Of a stretch of DNA of 6,958 bases, positions 1-5,576 are shown one piece after another. The stretch lies in the NCBI GenBank assembly GCA_002067855.1, contig MVQS01000265.1, positions 1-6,958 of the forward strand. Reading direction: 5' to 3'. Numbering within the stretch: position 1 is the stretch's first letter; every line of letters starts with the position of its first letter. The stretch is from Syntrophaceae bacterium PtaB.Bin038 (lineage in GTDB: Bacteria > Desulfobacterota > Syntrophia > Syntrophales > UBA2192). The translations under genes were made by a program, and so were the position numbers. Under the pieces are notes generated by a model that did not search any database, had not been told where the DNA came from, and saw nothing but the letters and a program-made list of their open reading frames with translations.

Positions 1-36
1 GACGGTTTCATCTTGCCCTCCTCTGGATGTCTCCGC

Positions 37-549
37 TTACAACCCGAACCCCGTCATCCGGAGTTCCCCCGTGGTGACGCGCACCCCTGTCCCTGTCGCG
101 CCCAACCCGGTCATCTGGAGCGCGCCGCTGGTCAGCCTCACCTCCGCCGACCCCGAACCCAGTCCGGTCATCTGGAGCGGGCCGGTGGCCAGCGTCACTG
201 CCGCAGCTCCCCCGCCCAACCCGGTCATCTGGAGCGTGCCGCTGGTCAGCCTCACCTCCGTCGACCCCGAACCCAGTCCGGTCATCTGAAGCGGGCCGGT
301 GGTCAGCGTCACGGTTGCCGCCCCCCCGCCCAACCCGGTCATCTGGAGTGACCCCGTGGTGACCGTGCGCGTCTGGGGCGGGGCCGCCGAGGCTGAAGTC
401 GACAGGGCAAGACAAGGGACCCATGCGGCGACTGCCGACAGAAGAAAGGCCGTCAAGCCCGGCTTGTGGATGAGCGAGGCTCGCGCACCCGCCGCTTTCC
501 GTTGCGCACAACGGACAGGGGCTCTTCTCTGGAGTCCGCCTCTTCTCAT
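37..549 (-). CDS. Predicted secreted protein with six 19-residue repeats
   Basis: The protein has 170 residues from the ATG at 547-549, which is preceded by AAGGA with a seven-base spacer and by a sigma-70 promoter. The frame is open further upstream to a TTG at 663, but that codon is part of the -35 box. Residues 1-30 are Arg-rich, 31-50 hydrophobic (LTAFLLSAVAAW), and TSASA-APP around 51-58 looks like a signal peptidase I site, so export is likely, with an unusually long n-region. From about residue 62 to the end there are six units of 19 residues of the type V-x-L-x-T/S-G-x-L-Q-M-T-G-L-G plus a Gly/Ala/Ser-rich linker. Alternating hydrophobic residues and regular glycines suggest beta-strand pairs of a small solenoid or stacked sheet. 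It has no Cys in the mature part and no membrane anchor. I do not recognise the family. The function is unknown; a structural or binding role at the cell surface is a guess. Confidence 0.62.
   Translation of the reverse strand: MRRGGLQRRAPVRCAQRKAAGARASLIHKPGLTAFLLSAVAAWVPCLALSTSASAAPPQTRTVTTGSLQMTGLGGGAATVTLTTGPLQMTGLGSGSTEVRLTSGTLQMTGLGGGAAAVTLATGPLQMTGLGSGSAEVRLTSGALQMTGLGATGTGVRVTTGELRMTGFGL
44..385. repeat. 57-bp tandem repeat array (six units)
   Basis: Six head-to-tail units of 57 bases start at 44, 101, 158, 215, 272 and 329, each with a version of CCGGTCATCTGGAG. The units alternate between two types: units 2 and 4 differ at two bases and units 3 and 5 at seven. The real duplicated block is therefore about 114 bp (101-214 and 215-328). 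The array encodes the 19-residue repeats of the minus-strand protein. Because 57 is divisible by three, all frames repeat in register. Confidence 0.9.
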
Positions 550-633
550 CGGCTTGTCCTTGTCACAGGCTGCCCCTTTGTCTCGAATTGACCGTGGATT
601 CGCGGCCGCCGGTGCGATGGCTTCTTTTGGGCA

Positions 634-663
634 AGTATAAAAGGACGGAATCGTTTCTGTCAA
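634..663 (-). promoter_or_regulatory. Sigma-70 promoter of the repeat-protein gene
   Basis: On the minus strand a perfect -35 TTGACA (658-663) and a -10 TATACT (634-639, five of six consensus bases) are separated by 18 bases. Transcription would begin near 627, giving a leader of about 78 bases before the ATG at 547-549. The TTG of the -35 box could be mistaken for a start codon of a longer frame; as a promoter it rules that longer start out. Confidence 0.65.
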
Positions 664-1091
664 AAACTATCTGGCGGTTCGGAGGCAGGCAATAAAATAG
701 GGGAACCTCCCCCCCTCCTTCCAAAAAAGGGAGATTCCCCCAGGGGATGGCCCGGGCGAACCCGGGGCGAGAACATCTCGTTCGACGGGCCGTCAGGCTC
801 TGCAGCGGGTTCGCGCACCATCCGATCCGTGCAGGATGCCCGGCACCGGGACAGAGGCCGGACCGTACAGATCGATGAGGCCGCGTTTCAATGACTCTCT
901 TCCTTGATCCCCTCCAGGGTGTCTCTCTCCGGGTGATGAAAGACGGCCTGGCCTCTGCCCGCGTGAAATACTAGGGAATGCGGGCGGGAAACACAATACG
1001 GCGGTCGGGTGATTTTTTTCTCCGAACCGATTCTTAGCGCTACTACGAAATAAGTATTAGCCCGATACGGACGTTGCGCCTGTGGATAGGG
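664..1091. other. Intergenic region without a supported gene
   Basis: This region lies between the promoter of the repeat-protein gene and the left 41-bp repeat. It contains the hairpin at 700-740. The only open frame of note (793-996, minus, 67 codons) is rich in Arg, Pro and Gly and has no recognisable domain or good ribosome binding site. The part after about 1000 becomes AT-richer (TGATTTTTTTCTCC), with no stem that would make a terminator. Confidence 0.5.
700..740. repeat. Long hairpin, REP-like palindrome
   Basis: GGGGAACCTCCC (700-711) and GGGAGATTCCCC (729-740) pair over 12 bp with one mismatch around a 17-base, pyrimidine- then A-rich loop. Palindromes of this style, GGGGAxxCTCCC with a low-complexity loop, resemble dispersed intergenic repeats of environmental proteobacterial genomes. 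That resemblance is from general familiarity, not a search. It lies about 37 bp upstream of the minus-strand promoter, so it could also bound the upstream transcript. Confidence 0.5.
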
Positions 1092-1132
1092 CGGGGCGGG
1101 TCATTTCACGACGAAGGTGACCGTGTCGGCCA
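1092..1132. repeat. 41-bp exact direct repeat, left copy (pbpC tail relic)
   Basis: Exact copy of 3336-3376. It carries the pbpC terminal codons for ADTVTFVVK plus stop, but with no pbpC sequence upstream of them; from 1133 onward the sequence is unrelated. A 2203-bp segment lies between the copies. The arrangement resembles a target or attachment-site duplication at the 3' end of a gene, or the product of short-homology recombination. It marks where the DNA now at 1-1091 may once have joined directly to pbpC. Confidence 0.9.
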
Positions 1133-1200
1133 GTCTCGATGAAGACTTTGCAGTGAAGATGCCATACGTACAGAAATGGATCTGCGACGCAGACAGGTGC

Positions 1201-1365
1201 TCAGAGAACCGGATGACGCAGCTCGTTCCGCCGGCGCCTCGCGTTTATTTGATTGAAGCGGTCATAGGACGTGAGGAACGAAGCCTTGATCTTGTCAGGA
1301 TGGTATGGGAACTCCTGTGACATCGGGTTGAGGATGTGGGCACACTCATCCAAGAGCGCCGCATA
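1201..1365 (-). pseudogene. Unrecognised gene fragment, out of frame with its upstream part
   Basis: One minus-strand frame between stops reads AALLDECAHILNPMSQEF and continues through PYHPDKIKASFLTSYDRFNQ to a TGA at 1201-1203. It looks like real protein sequence, but only a Met inside it (1321-1323) could serve as start. Just upstream (about 1365-1430) a different frame reads REDRLSCEMRVYDNM, as if a frameshift separated the two parts. The family is not recognised. A chance open frame cannot be excluded. Confidence 0.3.
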
Positions 1366-1444
1366 TTATCGTAAACCCGCATCTCGCAGCTGAGGCGATC
1401 CTCGCGCGGGTGATTAACCGGTGCGGCGAGAAGGCCCCGTGGGA

Positions 1445-1579
1445 TCAGGGCTCATGGACTGGCGACTCCTCGATAGGTGCCTTTCCCACGGTCAAAAGCG
1501 ACAACATCCTCGCCCGCAGATCATCGTGATCAAGCTCGAGAGGGTTTTCCCGGGGTGTGACATCCACCAAGCGAATCAT
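1445..1579 (-). CDS. Unrecognised short reading frame (possible gene fragment)
   Basis: From ATG at 1577-1579 the minus strand encodes 44 residues beginning MIRLVDVTPRENPLELDHDD and ending EESPVHEP. The composition is protein-like, with balanced charged and hydrophobic residues and no low complexity. The frame is open further upstream to 1627, but that part runs into the PEP-CTERM terminator. No good ribosome binding site is seen. It may be a fragment of a larger gene continuing in the broken frames at 1201-1430. The family is not recognised. Confidence 0.3.
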   Translation of the reverse strand: MIRLVDVTPRENPLELDHDDLRARMLSLLTVGKAPIEESPVHEP

Positions 1580-1610
1580 GGCGGCGGGATACGGATATTG
1601 TTGACTAGCA

Positions 1611-1641
1611 ACAAAAGGCAGGGCCATCGCAAGCCCTGCCT
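1611..1641 (-). terminator. Rho-independent terminator after the PEP-CTERM gene
   Basis: On the minus strand GGCAGGGC and GCCCTGCC form a perfect 8-bp GC-rich stem (9 bp with the flanking A-T pair) around an 8-base loop, followed by TTTTGT. It starts 34 bases after the stop codon at 1675-1677. Stem strength, loop size and T-tract all fit an intrinsic terminator. Confidence 0.85.
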
Positions 1642-1674
1642 GATTTCCGATGAATGAGTGTATTCAATGCCGTG

Positions 1675-2580
1675 TCAGATACCAGACTTTTTCCGAGCAC
1701 CTGCCAGGCAAATAAGCCCCAGACTGAAAAGTAGAATGGTGCATGGTTCGGGTACGGGAGTCACATGATTGAAGGCGACCTGACTTGATCCGCTGGAAGG
1801 GTTGACAAATATTTTATCATTGCCGGATGTAAGGAAAGCTGCATCCTGCAATTGCCCGTACACCCGGAGTTCGTCGGCCGAAACCTCATCATTAAAAAGC
1901 ATCAGGAAGGAAGAATACACGCCATGGGAAGCACCTGAAGCATTGACGCTAAGAGAATCGAAGTCTGCCGCGCCGAGGGTATTGTCAAAGGTTATTCCTC
2001 CCCCATAGTTGGCATCGTTGTTCGCGACCGTATCGGTGATGAGGCCATTGTTGAAAAATCGAATCCGTCCCATTGCCCCGTTGGCGGTAAGGTTCAAAGT
2101 GGCAAGGAGAATCTTTCCGTAGTTCACAATGCTGGTTTCATCAAGCTGATCAACAACATTGAGAGTTCCCGAAACAGAGCCGAAGTTCTGGAACGTGGTT
2201 GTCGCCCCTAGCGTGATAAAGTTGAGATCCGCCAGAAGGGATGCATAGTTTGTGAAACTGAAGGTCCCCTGCCCGGTATTTCTGACATCAAAGCTCCCGT
2301 TGATGTCACCGTTGGACACGAGGTTGAACTGGCCTCCCGCGTTTTCGATGTATCCGGTACCTTGTATGCCGGCGTTATTTAGGAATTCTACCGTTACGCC
2401 GCTGGTGATGCGGATCGTGCCGCCGCCCCAATTAACAGAATTGGAAATAAGAATCTGTGAATTTTCCGTAATATCCAACGTCTGGCCCGAACCCGGAAGG
2501 TCAGCCTCTGTCAGAAATGCCGCTTGGGACATGACGGGAATGAGCACACAAGCCAATGCCAGCGCGAATCTTAAATGCAT
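1675..2580 (-). CDS. PEP-CTERM sorting-domain protein
   Basis: An exported surface or exopolysaccharide-associated protein of 301 residues. It has an N-terminal signal peptide (MHLRFALALACVLIPVMSQA, cleavage likely after Ala20 or Ala21) and a C-terminal PEP-CTERM tripartite tail: PVPEP at 275-279, a hydrophobic helix at about 280-295, and a basic RKK end. Such tails are recognised by exosortase (EpsH/XrtA-type) enzymes, which cleave and sort the protein at the inner membrane. The body (about 22-270) is rich in Asn, Gly, Ser and Thr with recurring NxG and F-N-N-x-G elements (FLNNAGIQG, VRNTGQGTF, FQNFGSVSG, FFNNGLI), suggesting a beta-solenoid or adhesin-like fold; its specific function is unknown. 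It has its own strong ribosome binding site and terminator, so it is probably monocistronic. No exosortase gene is in the window. Codon use is much less GC-rich than in pbpC or the macroglobulin gene, consistent with later acquisition. Confidence 0.93.
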   Translation of the reverse strand: MHLRFALALACVLIPVMSQAAFLTEADLPGSGQTLDITENSQILISNSVNWGGGTIRITSGVTVEFLNNAGIQGTGYIENAGGQFNLVSNGDINGSFDVRNTGQGTFSFTNYASLLADLNFITLGATTTFQNFGSVSGTLNVVDQLDETSIVNYGKILLATLNLTANGAMGRIRFFNNGLITDTVANNDANYGGGITFDNTLGAADFDSLSVNASGASHGVYSSFLMLFNDEVSADELRVYGQLQDAAFLTSGNDKIFVNPSSGSSQVAFNHVTPVPEPCTILLFSLGLICLAGARKKSGI

Positions 2581-2590
2581 GAGACGCCTA

Positions 2591-2596
2591 CCTCCT
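2591..2596 (-). promoter_or_regulatory. Strong ribosome binding site of the PEP-CTERM gene
   Basis: AGGAGG on the minus strand, within AAGAGGAGGTAGG, ten bases before the ATG at 2578-2580. The match to the Shine-Dalgarno consensus is complete. It fixes the start directly before a typical signal peptide. Confidence 0.85.
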
Positions 2597-2703
2597 CTTT
2601 TTCGCTGACTATTGCCCGTTAAATCGAGTCCGGTGAAGACCGCTTATCGTTGTCACTCTGTCTTGATTCTATTCATTGCCTGTTGGATAAATTGCAACTT
2701 GCC

Positions 2704-2919
2704 CTAAGCGTGGGTCCTTCGGCAGGGGGTACCTCGCAGCTTGCTGCAAGGCATATCATCTTGATTCGGACTGTTAAGAAATGTCTCGTAAGCCGTGAAC
2801 AAAAAAATTAGCAATATCAATGCCAGTCCGCAACTAATTGATTTCTCTTTCAATTTGATTATGCCGGAGATTTTAAATTGTAAGCAATCTCGACAGGAGC
2901 GCGCGTCATGAACTGCCAA
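2704..2919 (-). CDS. Hypothetical small protein with one membrane segment
   Basis: A 71-codon frame from TTG at 2917-2919 to TAG at 2704-2706. Its middle contains basic residues (KLKEK) followed by a strongly hydrophobic run, CGLALILLIFLFTAY, which would make a convincing membrane helix or signal anchor with positive-inside topology. A TTG inside KLKEK could be an alternative start. No convincing Shine-Dalgarno sequence precedes either start, and the N-terminal part before KLKEK does not look conserved. It ends 123 bp upstream of the PEP-CTERM gene on the same strand. The family is not recognised; it could equally be the remnant of a larger membrane protein or a chance AT-rich frame. Confidence 0.3.
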   Translation of the reverse strand: MAVHDARSCRDCLQFKISGIIKLKEKSISCGLALILLIFLFTAYETFLNSPNQDDMPCSKLRGTPCRRTHA

Positions 2920-3016
2920 CAGCGCTGTAATTGCTTGAATCGAGTCATGTATTATGAAAAAAAGAAAATGTCGGAAAGCTTTACACGATATTGATGGACT
3001 AGCTCAGCAAAGTGAT

Positions 3017-3241
3017 TCAGAGCTCCGGTGCCCCCGTCCCCCCTCCAAGCCTGGAGACCATTTCGTGCACGATACGAAGCAAAGAACTCGCGGCAGTAGC
3101 ATTTCCATGGCGCCCGGAAGTCTCCGGAGCCGGTCAAGCCGGCGCCTATGGGTGTCGGGCGCCACGAGTAAAAGATTCTTGAGGTTGATACGTTTCCGGG
3201 TCAACATTCGCAACATCGAAAGCTTCGACAATACGGTGCAT
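3017..3241 (-). pseudogene. Possible broken small reading frame with two internal stops
   Basis: From ATG at 3239-3241 one minus-strand frame reads MHRIVEAFDVANVDPETYQP and continues to GARHP, then meets TAG and, four codons later, TGA. It stays open in the same frame with a protein-like stretch ending in SLLRIVHEMVSRLGGGTG and a final TGA at 3017-3019. Two overlapping frames (3004-3231 and 2952-3137) are open but look less natural, being rich in Arg, Cys and Trp. The family is not recognised. This may be a decayed gene or chance; the support is only how protein-like the sequence reads. Confidence 0.25.
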
Positions 3242-3335
3242 GCGGGAGAAGCCGCGAACCGTTGAGCCTAATCTTGAGACACCTGATCACGAAGATCAAT
3301 CGCAACGGCGGTACGGTAAACTGCAGACTGAATAA

Positions 3336-3376
3336 CGGGGCGGGTCATTTCACGACGAAGGTGACCGTGTCGGCCA
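3336..3376. repeat. 41-bp exact direct repeat, right copy (native pbpC 3' end)
   Basis: This sequence is identical over 41 bases and in the same orientation to 1092-1132. On the minus strand it covers the last residues of PBP1C (ADTVTFVVK), the TGA stop at 3345-3347 and nine bases beyond. Identity stops abruptly on both sides: 3377 onward is normal pbpC coding sequence and 3335 downward is the AT-richer segment. It is taken as the native copy because it is in frame with the full gene. Confidence 0.9.
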
Positions 3377-5495
3377 CACGTTCCTCCCGGTCGACGAGGG
3401 TCAGCACGTGCCGGCCGCGCTCGGGCTTCCAGGCAAGCGTGGCCGAGGAGCCGAGGGCGCGGTCGTCGAGGCGCCACTCGTGGGTGTCGCCGGCGAAGCG
3501 CCCGACGAAGGAGACCCGCTGCAGCTCGGCGGGGATGTCCGGGTCGAGGGTGATGATCGTTGCGGGCTGTGGGTAGACGATCCGGGCCGCGACGTGGTTC
3601 CTTTCGACGGCGATTTCCCCCTGCGGCTCCGTCCCCTCGATGAACCACTCGGTCCGCGGGGGCTCGAGGCTGTCCCGGAAGCTCACCTGCTGTGCGACGA
3701 TGCCCGCCGGGGGCCTGGGGGCCATCGAGGCGGTGCGCCGGTGGAGGTGGTTCATGATGTCGAGCCACACCGGGGCGGCGCCGGTCATGCCCGAGACGTT
3801 CCACATGGGCCCGCCCGGGAAGTTGCCCACCCAGACCCCGACGGTGTAGCGCTCGGAGTAGCCCACGCACCAGTTGTCGCGCATGTCCTTGCTCGTGCCG
3901 GTCTTCACGGCCGTCCAGAAACGGGTGGCCAGGGGGTTCTCGAGGCCGAAGGTCGCGCTGCGGGCCTCTCGGTCCGAGAGGATGCCCGAGACGATCCCGG
4001 CGGCCCTCGCGTCCATGACGGGCACGGTCTTCTCCGCCGCATCGCCTGCGGCGATCCTGAGCCTGCCCCGGCGCCCCCCGTTGGCGAGCGTCCGGTAGGC
4101 GTTGACCAGCTCGTGGAGGGTCACGTCGGCCGAGCCCAGCGCGAGCGAGTAGCCGTAGTAGTCCGCCTCGCGGTCGAGGCTTTCCACCCCGAGGGCCCGC
4201 AGCCGCTCCACGAAGGCATCGGGCGTCACGAGCATCAGCGTCCGCACGGCGGGGATGTTGAGCGAGGCCGACAGGGCCGTCCGCAGGCTCACGGGGCCGA
4301 GGAACTCCCGGTCGTAGTTCTCCGGCACGTAGAGGCCGCCCGCCGTGGGGATCTGCAGGGGCGCATCCTCCAGGATGGAGGCCGCCGTCAGGAAACGCTT
4401 CTCGATGGCCAGGCCATAGAGGAAGGGTTTGAGCGTGGAGCCCGCCTGCCGCAGCGCCCGGATGCCGTCCACGTGGGGCGCGGTCGAGGTGCTGCCCTGG
4501 TTGGCCGCATAGGCCAGGATCTCGCCCGTGGCGTTGTCGACGACGAGGGCGGCCCCGTCGCGCACGTTTCTGTCCGCGAGCTGCGAAAGCTGGCGGTTGA
4601 GCGCCTCCAGCACGAACCCCTGGAGCTCCCCGTCGAGCGTGCACTGCGCCCGCTGTCCCGCCTCGCCCGCAAGCAGCATCCTCGCCACGTGCGGGGCGAG
4701 CGCAACCCGGGGGCGGATCCGGTAGGGCCGGCCGAGGGCCTCGGCGGCAAGGGCCGCGATGTCCTCCGCGCGCGACGCGGAACCGGTCCGCTCCGCCAGC
4801 CTGGCGGCCCGGCGCGCCACGGTCTCTGCGGACGTTCGGGCCGAGGGGATGAGCGAGGCCAGCAGCAGCGACTCCGCCTCGCCGAGGCCGGAGGGGTCCT
4901 TGTCGAAGAGGCCCCGTGACGCGGCGGCGATCCCCTGCAGCTCCCCCCGGAACGTGATGAGGTTCAGGTAGGCCTCGAGGATCTCGTCCTTGGACCAGGA
5001 GCGCTCCAGCGCGAGGGCCGCCGAGATCTGCCGCAGCTTCTCGCGCCAGTTCCTCTTTGCGGCGCGGGGCGTCGCGGCCGCGTCGAGTCGCGAGGCGAGC
5101 TGCATGCTGATCGTGCTCGCGCCCCGGGATCCGCCCCGGAGCGCGTGACGCAGCGTCGAGACGGTCAGGGCGACCCAGTCGACGCCTCCATGGTCGCGGA
5201 AGCGCCTGTCCTCGGCGGCGATGACGGCACTGCAAAGCGCAGGCGAGATGTCGGCCAGGGCCACCCAGTCGAGCCTTCTGCCCGTCGGGTCCACGCGCAA
5301 CTCGTGGATCACGCTGCCGTGCCGGTCGATGAGCACGGCGTCGGAGAGGCGGTGCGCGGCGCGCACCTCGTCAAAGGAAGGAGGCGCAGGCCCGGAAAGG
5401 AAGAGCCCCGCGGCAAGCGCGCAGAGGAAGGCGGCGGCGCCGACGAAGACGGCGGCAAGGGCGAATTTCCAGCCTCGGAGTGAAAAGCGGGTCAC
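3345..5495 (-). CDS. pbpC: Penicillin-binding protein 1C (peptidoglycan glycosyltransferase/transpeptidase)
   Basis: A bifunctional class A PBP that polymerises lipid II into glycan strands and carries a DD-transpeptidase domain, anchored in the inner membrane and facing the periplasm. It has 716 residues (E. coli PbpC has 770). Domains in order: signal anchor about 9-34; GT51 glycosyltransferase with EDRRFRDHGG (95-104, catalytic Glu95), GASTISMQL (125-133) and KDEILEAYLN (169-178); transpeptidase with SxxK at Ser353-Lys356 (AGSTLK), SLN at 411-413 and KTGTS at 531-535, followed by RDNWCVGY; then a C-terminal beta domain (about 635-716) of the PBP1C type (BiPBP_C). All catalytic motifs are intact. 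The start is GTG at 5493-5495, preceded by a purine-rich GGAAAAGA; the ribosome binding site is only moderate, but the membrane anchor begins right after it. It probably forms an operon with the macroglobulin gene 81 bp upstream. Its last codons and stop are part of a 41-bp sequence repeated at 1092-1132. Confidence 0.97.
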   Translation of the reverse strand: MTRFSLRGWKFALAAVFVGAAAFLCALAAGLFLSGPAPPSFDEVRAAHRLSDAVLIDRHGSVIHELRVDPTGRRLDWVALADISPALCSAVIAAEDRRFRDHGGVDWVALTVSTLRHALRGGSRGASTISMQLASRLDAAATPRAAKRNWREKLRQISAALALERSWSKDEILEAYLNLITFRGELQGIAAASRGLFDKDPSGLGEAESLLLASLIPSARTSAETVARRAARLAERTGSASRAEDIAALAAEALGRPYRIRPRVALAPHVARMLLAGEAGQRAQCTLDGELQGFVLEALNRQLSQLADRNVRDGAALVVDNATGEILAYAANQGSTSTAPHVDGIRALRQAGSTLKPFLYGLAIEKRFLTAASILEDAPLQIPTAGGLYVPENYDREFLGPVSLRTALSASLNIPAVRTLMLVTPDAFVERLRALGVESLDREADYYGYSLALGSADVTLHELVNAYRTLANGGRRGRLRIAAGDAAEKTVPVMDARAAGIVSGILSDREARSATFGLENPLATRFWTAVKTGTSKDMRDNWCVGYSERYTVGVWVGNFPGGPMWNVSGMTGAAPVWLDIMNHLHRRTASMAPRPPAGIVAQQVSFRDSLEPPRTEWFIEGTEPQGEIAVERNHVAARIVYPQPATIITLDPDIPAELQRVSFVGRFAGDTHEWRLDDRALGSSATLAWKPERGRHVLTLVDREERVADTVTFVVK

Positions 5496-5506
5496 AGGTC
5501 TTTTCC

Positions 5507-5522
5507 GTCTGTTCGTACAGAC
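5507..5522. other. Small perfect inverted repeat upstream of pbpC
   Basis: GTCTGT-TCGT-ACAGAC forms a 6-bp perfect stem with a 4-base loop. On the minus strand it lies 11 bases before the pbpC GTG start, overlapping the leader and close to the ribosome binding region. It could be a weak RNA hairpin affecting pbpC translation or an operator half-site pair. There is no T-tract on the minus strand that would make it a terminator. Confidence 0.35.
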
Positions 5523-5551
5523 AGTTTTGAATTATGAGTTTTGAGTTTTGA
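5523..5551. repeat. AT-rich GTTTTGA motif repeats in the macroglobulin-pbpC gap
   Basis: Three copies of GTTTTGA (5524-5530, 5538-5544, 5545-5551), separated by ATTATGA and then zero bases, sit in an AT-rich stretch between two very GC-rich genes. The composition is unlike anything else in the right half of the window. On the minus strand it reads as CAAAACT-type repeats and contains CATAAT, a possible -10 element for pbpC, but no good -35 partner is visible. Confidence 0.5.
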
Positions 5552-5576
5552 ATGATTGAAAGGGGATCGCCGCGCG

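Larger units (their letters stand above)
1133..1610. other. Gene-poor region with decayed coding-like fragments
   Basis: No complete gene is supported here. The minus strand carries the short fragments listed separately, in an order compatible with one or two broken genes. Another minus-strand frame (1101-1244), without a start codon, reads directly into the duplicated pbpC tail. The plus-strand frame 1117-1320 starts inside the 41-bp repeat and has no ribosome binding site. Confidence 0.5.
2581..3335. other. AT-richer intergenic region between pbpC and the PEP-CTERM gene
   Basis: This stretch has no confident gene apart from the two weak candidates listed within it. It contains the leader of the PEP-CTERM gene. 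A loose -10-like TAGAAT with a TTGCAA 20 bases before it occurs on the minus strand around 2660-2700, but the spacing is too long for a confident sigma-70 promoter. I looked for the sigma-54 -24/-12 pattern known from some PEP-CTERM genes and found none with correct spacing. No terminator with a T-tract is visible directly after pbpC. Confidence 0.5.

Noticed and set aside
71..289. Plus-strand repeat protein with PNPVIWS units
   Set aside because: It has no ribosome binding site or signal peptide, and the fifth unit has an in-frame TGA. The minus strand has promoter, Shine-Dalgarno and signal peptide in one frame.
885..895. GTTTCAATGAC, similar to the end of some CRISPR repeats
   Set aside because: It occurs once only; there is no repeat-spacer pattern and no cas gene.
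793..996. Minus-strand 67-codon frame
   Set aside because: Its composition is Arg/Pro/Gly-rich with no recognisable domain or start signals.
1117..1320. Plus-strand 67-codon frame
   Set aside because: It begins inside the duplicated pbpC tail, has no ribosome binding site and matches no family I know.
2581..2720. Sigma-54 promoter before the PEP-CTERM gene
   Set aside because: No GG and GC pair with the required ten-base spacing was found on the minus strand.
2954..3265. Plus-strand 103-codon frame beginning MKKRKCRK
   Set aside because: It has no ribosome binding site and a low-quality Arg/Ser-rich composition, and it is antisense to a more protein-like minus-strand frame.
1133..3335. Insertion sequence with terminal inverted repeats between the 41-bp repeats
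   Set aside because: The segment ends share at most a short TGCAGT-like match in inverted orientation, and no transposase is encoded.
3408..4919. 503-codon open frame on the plus strand
   Set aside because: It is antisense to pbpC, a typical GC-rich shadow with no domain or ribosome binding site.
3268..5235. Long open frame on the minus strand in another phase of pbpC
   Set aside because: It is Arg/Pro/Gly-rich, as expected for an off-frame reading of GC-rich DNA, and the in-frame pbpC shows all PBP motifs.
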